From Amphiura filiformis (Eukaryota > Echinodermata > Ophiuroidea > Amphilepidida > Amphiuridae), in contig NC_092644.1 in assembly GCF_039555335.1 (NCBI RefSeq), forward strand, positions 45,432,667-45,496,666: a stretch of DNA of 64,000 bases, read 5' to 3'. Positions 34,801 to 44,887 of this stretch are shown here, one piece after another. The notes under the pieces were generated by a model that was not told the DNA's origin, did no database searches, and saw only the letters and a list, made by a program, of their open reading frames with translations. Every line of letters starts with the position of its first letter. Position 1 is the first letter of the stretch. A program made the translations under genes and the position numbers.

Positions 34801-37800
34801 AACAACAGAAAATAACGAACCGTGTCATAATCGTTGTACAGCGTGTAGTTCAAATTTGAGCCAGCTTCAGCATTTACTTTGCTTTTCACTTCTTCGTCGA
34901 TCAACATCTGGACATCTGGTATCATGGTCACGAAGTCAAATCGTCGAAGTCTCAGTTGTCGTTGGATTTCCATGTGTCGTCCTGGTGGAACCATGATGTC
35001 AACAGGAAGGCCTGGACTACGCGGTGCCACCCAGAAGTCAAGCTTATAAAAGAAGATATAAATTAATAATGTCACATAAAGCTGACGGTGGAACTTTTTG
35101 ACAGCTAACATCATTTTTTGTTTATTTTTTTATGACGAGGCATATCTGTGGCATAAAGCTAGAGACTGCTGACAGGTTTGCGCCCAGATAGCCATTAAGA
35201 TCCTTAAGCTGATATCAGGGATATGCGCAATAACAGCAGTCCCCATGCGGGCTGTGTATGGTGCAAAAGTATTTGATGGCTGACAATGTCTGATCGTGGG
35301 ATCTACCAACCGTCGAAGCACCGCCATTCAGTTGATAAATTAATTACTATTTCTCAGAATTGAATTGACACCAATATCTAAAGAGTTCTTGACGAAGTGT
35401 GCCATGTCTTCAAATAATTGATATAGAAACAAACTTGAAGACATAAAGCTGATTTAAAAAGAAAAAAATTACAGCTACATCAAAAATTAAAATTTTTGAT
35501 ATGATCCAAGTTTTGTGGTGACGAATTATATAATTATTAATGTATTAGGTAGGCCTATATAATTCATACGCACCTCATTGCCATACTTGGATCGAAGATA
35601 TTGAAGAAAATTGACTTCCTCTGTATCTTTTGGTGTTACGCGAAGTACTTCATATCTAGAAAAAAAAAATGTAAACTAGCATAATACTTTTCTCAAAATT
35701 GGATGTAAATGTCTTTAATTCCCCTATTTTTATGGCTCAGCATATGGACATATGTGACCGTACACCACGAATGAGCCGTAAATTCGGCTCCCGGTCAATT
35801 TAGTTTTATTTCGTGTTTAGAAAATATATCTCATAAGCTTTAAAATTGGTATATCATTTGACTTCAAACGATATCCAGAAGCGGGGTTATGGTTTGTTGA
35901 ACTTTGCGCCTTCCACAAAATGGGATACCTTTTTTTGGTTCCACATGTGTTTTCCACATTTCTGGTAATAAATATCTAACAGTCATAATTAGCGGTCATT
36001 TCAAATCATCCCAAGTCAACGAGGTTCAGGAATGTCCTCTCATTGTTAATTGTTGGTTATACATACCTAGACAAAATACAATGCTTTGTAACCCATCACT
36101 TGAACAGGATTTAGCCAAAGCAAACAAAGACCAGAGCTATTTAAGAATTCTATAGAAATAGGTAGAAGCTTATTATCCTCTTCAACAATAGGTTTATTGA
36201 TTGGTTTAAAAAGTGTTTCACTAGCGCTATCAAAATGAGATACATGTCGCACCAACTTAAGGTACCTATGAATACGACCTTCATGCACATTTTACACTGC
36301 TGTAACTCGGTAGGACATTTACGGCTCATTCGTCGTGTACGGTCGCATATGGTATTATAAACGTGATATAATAACGTGTCTCGGTTCGAATTTTAGTGTG
36401 GAGCCATCTCGAGTGATAAAAACAAAATTCGTCAAGGTCAACGAGATCAACACTATATAGTTGAAACTGATAAAGGGCATGTTTCTCCAAAGGTTTCGAA
36501 GCCCTACCTATGTGAACTTTTCTGTGTTTCTTGAATGTGAAACCTTTAATAGGGGCCTATTCCATTGATTGTTAATTGTGTTCAGAGAAGATATCTTACC
36601 CTTCCCAGAATCCTTTGCAACATGACGCATCACCTCATTTCATCAAATGACACTCCTAGTATTACTTTGTACAGATTCCTTTTGTTTTCATTTTGAGAAT
36701 AGACATGGGTCGATAGTCGAAATAAGCATATTTTGCAAGATCTGAATGTGCTCTGTTCATTGAGGTATTTTTTTTTGTCACTATCGACCCATGTTAGATT
36801 GTAGCAAACCAGTACAGAAATTAAGGATGGAAGCAATGCATTGTGGGAAGTATAAGATATCTTCTCTGAATAGTGTGGAATAAACTGTGAAGGAGAAAAC
36901 AATAAGTCGTGACAGTTTTTACAATGAATTTAAAATCCGAAGCCAATCCTTTGAATGAACTTCGAGCTTCGAGAAACCAGCCCATAAACCTTCAAAGCAA
37001 AGATTGAACTTTAGCATGTTGGGCATAAATAGTTTCAGGTAACCGTGAACACGGTCATATTTCGTCTCCAGAATTAGATAATCAATTTATCGCCTAAATC
37101 AAACAGTCCGAGGTTATATAAAAGTATGCCGTATACCAACCCAAGCGCGTGACGTCTAAATTATATAATGCCAAAAAACGACCAATTTGCATGATTAGTG
37201 TGTTTTCATTTGACATTAAAAATCTCCATACATGGAATTAAATTAAGGGTGTGGTTTTGCCCGTTTTGGCGTGGTGCGCAGGGGGTATCCAGAGGGTTGC
37301 AAGAGTGCGCGCGCACTCCGAGGTCTACGCCTAAAATCCAAAATCAGCCTGTTTTGGGGATATTCTTGGAGCTACGCACCCCGGGGTCAAAATATTTAAT
37401 GAGTGTGTGATCATTATCATTGATTGAAGTAATGAAATATTTCTAAATAAAGTAGGTTGTCCTGGTCAGCGAATTGGTTTTTATGTAAGGTTATGATGGA
37501 AAGAAAAGAGCTGGTAGCCCCCCCCCCCCCATGTATTAATCAACCGGAAATGGGATAAAGCGTAGCCTTAAGCACTATATATTTTGTTAAACGAAATTGC
37601 CGTAGGTTATATAATACCGGCGCAGCCCAAAGAAAAGGTATACGTCATCTCAGAATACACCATGTACTGTACGCCACTAACGTGAAATTTGAACCTGCTG
37701 TTGTAAAGCCCTCCTTCATGTACATGTTCAGTATGGAACTTGCATTCATCATGAACAAGTTTTGGAAAAGCGGGGTGCATTATGGTATTGTGGTGATAAC

Positions 37801-40800
37801 CTTCTTTGTGCAGCCGGTTGCCAGCAAACACAAAACGTTTGCTATAGGTTAGAAAAGGTTGCCAGAAAACTTAAATGTCGGGTTATTTACAGCCTGTCAC
37901 AAAAACATATTGTGCAAGTGAAAAGCGCCCTCTTTGGCAATTAGAAAATACCGTTATGACATGATGCTTACATCAACGTCAAGGGCGTAGTCTTAGCTCT
38001 CGAATGCCGTTTGTTCTGTTCAATATGCTTGTTTCAATCTCGAGATATGTTTAGTTAATGACGAAAGGGTAAAATTACAATTGTGCCACTGTTACTAGGG
38101 AAGAGGACTTTACATGTAAATCAGTGATAGCATCAAGTTTATCAAGAGTTCCTCCGTGAAATCAAAAGAATGCATCAATTACACAATACAAAATTTTTCT
38201 GTTTTATCATGATGTAGGAATAATGATTCTCTTTTTCCACTTAAAACAGATTAAAAGATAAATAAATATTTCATATTCTGCTGTAAAATTAAAAACACGT
38301 GCATGTCAATGATTTTATCATGGTAAATACTGTTCTCTTGGTCACTTAGACATGTTAAAAGACAAAAAATATTGCACACTTAGCCTATAGGTTAATGAAC
38401 GCGTATTACTTGTTGGGAGAGAAATTAGACAAAATAATGCACGCGCGCTGATGTTGATGCGTGCAGTGCACGAGTCCCGAAGGGGGAGTGCATTAGATGC
38501 ATCAACATCAGCTATCATTGATTTTACATGTACAGCTCTCTTGCCTAGTAAAAGTGGCACAATTGTGATTTTACCCTTTCGTTGTTAAATAAACATATCT
38601 CGAGATTGAAATAAGCAAATTGAACAGAACAAACGGCATTTGAGAGCTAAGACTGCGCCCTTGCCAAAGAGGGCGCTTTTCACTTGCACAATTTCTTTTG
38701 AGACAGGCTGTAAATGGTATAAAGGGTATAAAACGTTGTTATAACTTTATAACATAAACATTTTTTGAAACCTTACTGCAAAATATTCTAACATAATATT
38801 GTTAAAGTAAGTGATGACAAAAAAGATTGCACAATAATGATTACAATAACCTTTTTTAACAACAACTTTAAAATGTTGTGTAGTCCATATTCCTTCCTCG
38901 AGTCAGTACTTTAGATATTGTTTTTCATTGTACCCATAAACGTAATGATGATAAGTATATATAAAAGTATGTTGTCAGAAAGGAAATGGCGCAGGGGATC
39001 CAACTAGATTAGCAGATTCCTGCAAAAATTTAGCAGCTTTTGAGAAAATCACAAAACTTGATTTTACTTTACAACCTCGAGGAAGGCATACGGACTAAAG
39101 TGTGTTTCCATACAAAACGTTTTAAAACGTTTTTATAACCTTAATAAAACCCGACATTGAATGTTAAATATAACCCATTTAAAACGTTTTGGGTTTGCTG
39201 GATCCCTGTGTGAGTGTTCATTACGTATTTAATCAGGGTTATTTCATTTTACTTTGTTGTTGTTGACGTATTAGCACGTGTTTATGTAGATATTTTTGTC
39301 TAAAGTGGACTTTCCCCCTAAGATGTACTTTTGATGGGATTTTTTTAATCGTATTTACTGATTGCAAATATGAACAAGACTGGTAAGTGGTATCATCGTT
39401 TGTATTATTTCAAAGGATCTTCAATATGTTATACGAGTTATACAGTAGATGCCCAGTATGGTATATGGGTATCATTTTTAGATAAAAGGGAAAAGTTAGT
39501 TTAACTGATATCCCGTATTACCGAAACTTTATCAACCAAATTTTCACTGCAATTAAATTCACACTCATTCAGACACAACTGATTGCCTTGTTGTTTTGCT
39601 TTTGCACACTAATGAACCAAGAACAGAGAATCTGAACCCTGAATAGGTCAATTGTATTGCTTAATTAACCATTTGGTCGGTCTGTGTGTAAGTTACGCCT
39701 ATTTACAATAATATTTTTCTTCATATTATATCTCATTTGTAACTAATTGTAATTATCAAATACAGGGTGAGTCAAACAAGTTTCTATAAATGCCACACTC
39801 AATAGTCACCTTTTGTGAACAAATGAAGTGAATCGCAACAACCGTTTAATTTTTATGAGTCATTTGCTGCGATGCCCAATTTCATAATTTGTCCACGAGG
39901 TACCATTTATTTTGAATGAGAGCACACAATGCAAGATAAAGGCACCAGCTCTGAAACTGACTTTAACTTAAATGAGGATGATTTTTGCGTTCTTTATGTC
40001 CTTCATACCTCATTCGACTCTAACTCCAGTTTTTGTAATCCCAATATGTCCAACTTACTGGATATTTTGTAATTCACTCCACTTCAATTTGCGCACACTT
40101 CATTTCGACATTTGAAAAACCCGCCTACAAATTTGTATTTTTTGATAGAGAATAAACATCTTTAAAGTACTTTGGGTGCCCCATTATATTTCAATGCCAA
40201 TGAGGTTAAGAAAATGGCAGTTGTTCCAAATCCACCTACAGAGAGTGGATTGACATTCAAATTTTAGATGTCCCCTGGACAAACATTAGAATTGGGTATC
40301 GCTATAAAATGTGTTATAAAAACAAAACGGTAAATGCTTATTCCTTGATTTTTTCACACAAGGTCACTAATGGATATATCATTTAATGTATTTAAACCTA
40401 AAAGGTTCAACTCGTTTCTTAAATAAAAATAGATTCTTTTCTCTATTGCACTTTTTTGACTCACCCTATATAAGTTTGGACAATTGGTGGATTAAAATGT
40501 TTTTTCTTATTGAGGACGCATCTTTTAATTTCAATAAGTTATTTTCTTTCATTTTCGATTTTTTGTTGGCAAAATAATTTACTGGTTGGCATTTTTGAGC
40601 AAGGGCAGGTTGAATTTCCTGAATTGGCAGGAACTAGGCGTTTGCCCATCTAGTTACCTCCTTGCCTTTTTGTCAAAACGGCTTCCTAAGGTGACAGGGC
40701 CTTTGCAGTATCAGTATCAGTTGTTGTTATTATTATAGTAGTTCCAAGGCTATGGAACAATGCATATGCAACATTTCAAATCTCATCTTAAAACTCACCT

Positions 40801-42476
40801 GTTTAAGGCGTGGGGTATGGGCGAACTTGAAGTAAAGGTATCTTGAGAGGAGAAGCACCGAGTTACCCCAAATCTCAGCGGCAGGTAGTGACTGGGCCGC
40901 CGAGTGCGAATATGTATTTATTTTGATTTAAATTTTGGGACGTGTTTCCAAAATTTGATATTTTTGGTGATATTTCCAAAAAGCGACATGCCAAAGACAA
41001 CTCTTTGGGCACATAGTTTGTTATTATTATTGCAGTTCTTTTCCACATACCTACGTTACCATTCGCTTTGGTGATTGACAAATATTATATATTTTATGGC
41101 TGCAATTTGGCGTTTTCAATGCGTTTTAAACTTATCATGAAATTAACGCAAATATCTAGTCACGCTCCTTTTAGAATTTTTACCTGATCGTCGGCTTTTG
41201 CAGGCATCAGAATGCAGATTGGCTCACGATAGATGTCGTATTCCTTTATATGGGTCACTTGATGATAAAATTACTTTGAATTCCTTGTAACAACATACAA
41301 ATTGTCGTCTGGAAACAGGGTCTGAACTGATTTTGGAATTGCTTTAGACTTCAGCGCCGTATCAAATCTAATAAAAACCGCACGACTGGCGAGTATGTTT
41401 TATGTTTCCCGCACGAAAGCTTGCGTCTACATCTATACTATACTTCTTTGGAAACGTTGACCTTTGACCATTCTTTTGTATAATGCCCTGCTATGACCTT
41501 GATATGTTAGCTTGATTGGGTACGTTATAGCATCCATTTCATTGAGTTGTTTAGCACCTGGTCAGTAGATAATCCTACAGGGATACAGTAGTTTAACTAT
41601 GGTGTGAGCATGGTGACCGGGGCGCGGATATTAAAAGGACAGGTCCTTTGCGTGTATGGCAGAAAATTATAATAGAATGTTTGGAATTTTGTAATTAAAA
41701 TACTAACTGCATTCTGCATTATGTATTTATCTATTTATTTATTTATTTAGGCCTATGCCTATTTATTTATTTATTTACTGACTTATTTATTTATTTGGTA
41801 TATTAGTTAATAATTAGTAATATTCAATGATTCATCGGTTTATTATTGATTGATTGATTGTTGATAACTTAAAAAACTTGATTGATTGATCGATTGATAG
41901 TTATTTCACATTATATTCCTAGTTTATAGGCCCCTATGGAACGTCTGTTAATTTTGAATAGCATCGTACATTAGATAAATAGGCCTATCAGTATTGATTT
42001 ATTCTATTCAGCAATATCAAGGATTACTATCAAACTTCTCACAGCTAATTGTGGTAACGCACTGAGTTTTACAACACCGAGGTCCCGGGTTCGATTCCCA
42101 GCTCTGCCTATTTTTTGAAAAAAAAAATGAAATTGTTGAACTGCAAACTTATTTGGCGCGCGATATGAGCCGGTCCTTTTCTGGTGGCTGTGTCTGTTAC
42201 AGGCACACTCCCTCTGGAATCCAAACCAGGTTACCGCCCATTACACATCCCTTAATCGACTGAATTGTGTATTAGCCCTTGTATTATGCATTGTGTTTTT
42301 GTATTTTACCCATTTAGTTATGTATTATTATTGTTATTAAAATGGCACGTTTATAATGTTACCATGGATATTAGACCAACATTATTCAATACTCACCTAT
42401 TGTAGTTAACTTCATACGCCGAAGATATTGCGATTGACCCAACAATGATAGCAATGACTTGACAAAGTCCGGCCAT
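28814..42476 (-). CDS. Zinc procarboxypeptidase, M14A family, A-type specificity (10 exons, complete)
   Basis: Secreted digestive-type metallocarboxypeptidase that removes C-terminal residues. Minus-strand exons: 42476-42397, 35655-35574, 35042-34821, 34110-34009, 33297-33196, 32539-32429, 30666-30576, 30412-30210, 29815-29731, 29004-28814. All have GT/AG borders and matching phases, giving 422 aa. Signal peptide about 1-20 ([20 protein letters not shown]), propeptide to about 110, then the catalytic domain. Zinc ligands are H180 and E183 (GTHAREW) and H308 (IDFHSYS). Substrate-binding residues are R238, N255, R256 and Y360; the catalytic Glu is E383 (VELRDTG). C249 and C272 match the conserved disulfide. 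The position equivalent to bovine CPA residue 255 is A367, not the Asp of CPB, so hydrophobic C-termini are predicted. Intron 1 is 6.7 kb and full of repeats. The start has AtcATGG context. No lesion seen. Confidence 0.95.
29120..29660. repeat. CATG-saturated segment (last intron of carboxypeptidase)
   Basis: More than 20 CATG tetramers in about 540 bp, mostly inside CATGCCC, GGGCATGA, TTCATGGG and CATGAACATGCC words on both strands. This gives many alternative small hairpins. Not a simple tandem repeat. Confidence 0.7.
30455..30553. repeat. GAAATTCAAAGAAAA tandem repeat
   Basis: About six imperfect copies of a 15-16-bp unit filling most of the 163-bp intron between exons 7 and 8 of the carboxypeptidase gene. 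Confidence 0.75.
30700..30750. repeat. (ATTCT)n microsatellite
   Basis: About nine units just upstream (in gene sense) of exon 7. A second, shorter tract lies at 31563-31587 in the same intron. Confidence 0.9.
31904..31935. repeat. Short perfect palindrome
   Basis: ACCCGTGTGATAT, a 6-nt centre, then the exact complement ATATCACACGGGT. Confidence 0.75.
32117..32258. repeat. Long hairpin, arms of about 56 bp
   Basis: Left arm begins GAGAATAAAGGTATTGTTTT and the right arm ends with its complement; there are few mismatches and a loop of about 30 nt. Likely a MITE, about 170 bp past exon 6 within the exon 6-7 intron (gene sense). Confidence 0.8.
34320..34394. repeat. 75-nt hairpin with perfect 21-bp arms
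   Basis: AGTGATGAAAATCACTGTGC plus A at 34320-34340 pairs exactly with 34374-34394 across a 33-nt loop, in the exon 3-4 intron. The size fits a short MITE hairpin. MITE hairpins of this size can be sources of small RNA in animals (inference). Confidence 0.6.
35751..36350. mobile_element. MITE, longer relative of 6976-7220, in carboxypeptidase intron 1
   Basis: About 600 bp with ends TATGTGACCGTACACCACGA and CGTGTACGGTCGCATA. Its right part also matches the interior of the 245-bp copy (CCTATGAATACGACCTTCAT). Confidence 0.75.
36581..36870. mobile_element. MITE with TTCAGAGAAGATATCTTA ends
   Basis: 290 bp. TTCAGAGAAGATATCTTACC at the left is matched by the complement AAGATATCTTCTCTGAA at the right. 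A second inverted pair (GACATGGGTCGATAGT / ACTATCGACCCATGTT) lies inside. Confidence 0.7.
37821..39201. mobile_element. Compound inverted-repeat element, about 1.4 kb
   Basis: Outer ends are CCAGCAAACACAAAACGTTT and AAAACGTTTTGGGTTTGCTGG. A second, stronger inverted pair lies inside: about 37880-38135 against 38505-38715, sharing GAAAAGCGCCCTCTTTGGCA and AACGAAAGGGTAAAAT-like strings. No coding frame. It could be two nested palindromic elements. Confidence 0.65.
39763..40468. mobile_element. Tc1/mariner-like MITE, ends YAGGGTGAGTCAAA
   Basis: About 706 bp bounded by TA and CAGGGTGAGTCAAAC on the left and TTTTTTGACTCACCCT then ATA on the right. No transposase frame. Confidence 0.6.
40741..40856 (+). 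mobile_element. 3'-end remnant of a LINE ORF2
   Basis: [12 protein letters not shown] in one frame and [20 protein letters not shown] in the next (ending TGA 40854-40856) match the extreme C-terminal LWN...F(K)xHLKTHLF signature of CR1/L2-like non-LTR proteins. A one-base break lies between the halves. Confidence 0.6.
41719..41906. repeat. TTTA and ATTG microsatellites
   Basis: Two TTTA tracts around 41725-41798 with a GGCCTATGCC interruption, then GATT-type repeats at about 41850-41900, in carboxypeptidase intron 1. Confidence 0.85.
42034..42109 (+). pseudogene. tRNA-derived sequence (B box intact)
   Basis: GGGTTCGATTCCC B box at about 42088, with GCTAATTGTGGTAACGC as a degraded A box at the right distance. 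The stems pair badly. An A-run follows at about 42117. Probable SINE head inside carboxypeptidase intron 1. Confidence 0.5.
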
Positions 42477-42796
42477 GATTGCAACTATATACCAATGGCA
42501 CGAACTATGGTTAGCGTCAGGACAAAAACGAAACGGTTTTGTTAACTCGTGATTGACTTTATTTACTGGTGGCGCATCACAGTTTTTACCAAAGTGCACA
42601 ATTCAGTGATTAAAAAGGGTGATATTGCCAATACTTAATTTACCACGGTTATTAATCCCTATTTAGTGCTACATTTGAATATATTGCACCGGCGATAGAA
42701 GGAATAAGATGTAAGTCGTAAATCTTTCGTAAACATTCCAACCAAAGACCCTTGCCAAAGATGTTTTATCATTCATTATATTAATATAATTAGCCT

Positions 42797-42930
42797 TTTT
42801 GAAGTATGGCGGGCACAACAGGAGAGGGTGTACTGTGGTTTGGGTAATCTTTTGTACGCTTCTCAGCTGAAAAAAAATTACCCAAATCAAAGTACGCCCT
42901 CTCTTTTTGTGCCCGCCATATTTAAAAAGA
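42797..42930. repeat. Hairpin with TATGGCGGGCACAA arms
   Basis: Arms of about 53 bp (GGTTTGGGTAAT paired with ATTACCCAAATC, GCGGGCACAA paired with TTGTGCCCGC), 320 bp upstream of the carboxypeptidase start. Confidence 0.7.
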
Positions 42931-42971
42931 CTTATAGCTTACTACGCGTACTAGTATGATAGAATAGACAT

Positions 42972-43204
42972 TGTACAAGCTGTATCAAAATGTTTGGTAC
43001 CCATTAGTTTTCATTGATAATGGATGGGTCTGACACATCCAAATTCATCATAAAATCCAATTCGTTTGTATAATTATATAACGTGTCATAAACTATACAT
43101 TCTGGACATTTTAAGAGTATCTAATGTTGCATTGGGAAGAGGCAGGTTTTTAAATAAACATGAAAATTGATGGGTACCAATAATTTTTGTTACAGTCTGT
43201 ACCT
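42972..43204. repeat. Inverted repeat, MITE-like
   Basis: GTACAAGCTGTATCAAAATG ... GGTACCCAT on the left is matched by the complement of GGTACCAATAATTTTTGTTA ... CTGTAC on the right. Confidence 0.6.
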
Positions 43205-44309
43205 TTGTCATGCTCATGACATTTGTGGCAAACTGAACTTTTGACAAAAAATAGACTCGATCCTTCCAAAGGACACAGCTACTATATTGAACATTATGCC
43301 CAAGGAGCATAGATAGGAAGGAGAAGCAATAGATTACCGTACGTAACTCATTGTTGTTCCTTTGATGTCGATTTGATTTGCCGACAGGCTATTCATAACA
43401 GTAGTACCATTGTAGTACTAATTTGGGCGCAAGCACACAAACCAACCTTCAATAGGCGGTGCCCAAAGTGGTTTGGGCGGCTAATTTGAATACAATGAAT
43501 GAAAACGCTTTGAATTGACGATTCGCTCACGGGTAGCTTAGCAGACATGGGGAAGGCATGCGTTTTGCGTGGTTATAACAGTGATATAGGTGAGTGTAAT
43601 ATTGCATGCACTCATGACGTCCGTATTACGTACCGCGTCTCATGGACTGGTTAGCACAACTTCTCACAATACTCAGAAACTGCGTTTATACAAAGTTCAA
43701 GTTTCAAGTTATGATAATAATTGGGTATAGAAATTAATTATCAATAAATAAAGAAATAAATGGATACACAATAAAGAAATAAAATGCTAAATGAATACCT
43801 AAAGTGAATGGAACTAGTAGAATTAACGGTAAATATGCATCAATCTTAGAACGTGGTGTCATTGTAAAGGAGAATAAAGTCCATTGATATGCAACACGAT
43901 ATGAACATGTCACAAATAATCTTAGATATAGATGCTTGAGAAAACTTTCCAAACTTTTTTGATGAGTTTATTCATTTTGATTTATTTTAAGATATCTAAG
44001 CACAGTGCACCATTTTCTTATAAAAAATACTATCGTACCACTCTGTGCTTGTGTTAAAAAAGCTAGCAAGGATAAACAAAGGAAAGAAAGAGAAGAAGAT
44101 ATATTTCAGGCAAAAAAAGAGCAATTAATTTCTTTTCTTTTTATTTGACAAATAAAAAGATCAAGGTTATACGTATCATATGAATAAATGTACACCAAAT
44201 AGATATGATAATCAAACAACGAGTGTCTGAACTTTGGCCTGTAGTATCCTTGACAGTGACTTTAACAGTGTTTATGCTGATATACATGATGTACATTACA
44301 TATTTGAAA
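43205..44309. other. Intergenic, nothing recognised
   Basis: No gene or repeat supported. Confidence 0.4.
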
Positions 44310-44392
44310 ATGGCAAAACGTGTAATATGTATGGTGCTCATGGCTACTACGGGTGTATTTCTTGCACAAGGTTCACCGGCAACATATAATGG
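44310..44392 (+). CDS. Candidate first exon of a secreted protein
   Basis: ATG in AAAATGG context opens MAKRVICMVLMATTGVFLAQ and continues GSPATYNG. That is a basic start, a hydrophobic core and a plausible signal cleavage near residue 20. The frame runs into GGGTAAGTGA, a strong splice donor (GT at 44393-44394). No following exon was identified, and the foldback element begins 500 bp downstream. Product unknown; could be chance. Confidence 0.3.
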
Positions 44393-44887
44393 GTAAGTGA
44401 ATGATTAAGACTCAAGTATGACAACTTTTATTGAAAATATGAGTCCGTCATTATGCTCAATATGATTAAAAGCCCATAGATAAATAAGCACTATAAGCGT
44501 ACCTAATCATGCTAATGTATCAAAAGAAAAAAAACAACAGACCAATCATATATACGTATTACCAAATCGTCTTACGCTCTGTCAGAGTGAAGCATATAAT
44601 TATTATATTATCGTCAATTCAAATAATATTTAAAATACATTAAAAGACATTGTGTAACCAGATAAATCGGTCATGCGCATACTAGACTTCTCCGTAGTCC
44701 ACTTGCCAATTTGTGCATAGGCCTACTCTGGCTATTAAAAACTTCAGTCGAAGTTTTGCCACAAGTTAAAAAAATAACGGTTAGTTCATGAAAAAGAAGA
44801 AGTGAAATTTAGCAAAACGCGACGAGGTTTATTTGCCCGTAAGAGAGCTCTATTGTTCCGCTATTGTATCCGCTATTGTATCCACTA

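Noticed and set aside
34554..35114. 186-aa ORF as a stand-alone gene
   Set aside because: Only its centre is coding. It is exon 3 of the carboxypeptidase read into both introns.
42433..42490. TATATAG as a TATA box for the carboxypeptidase
   Set aside because: It lies within about 20 bases of the ATG, too close to be the core promoter of this start.
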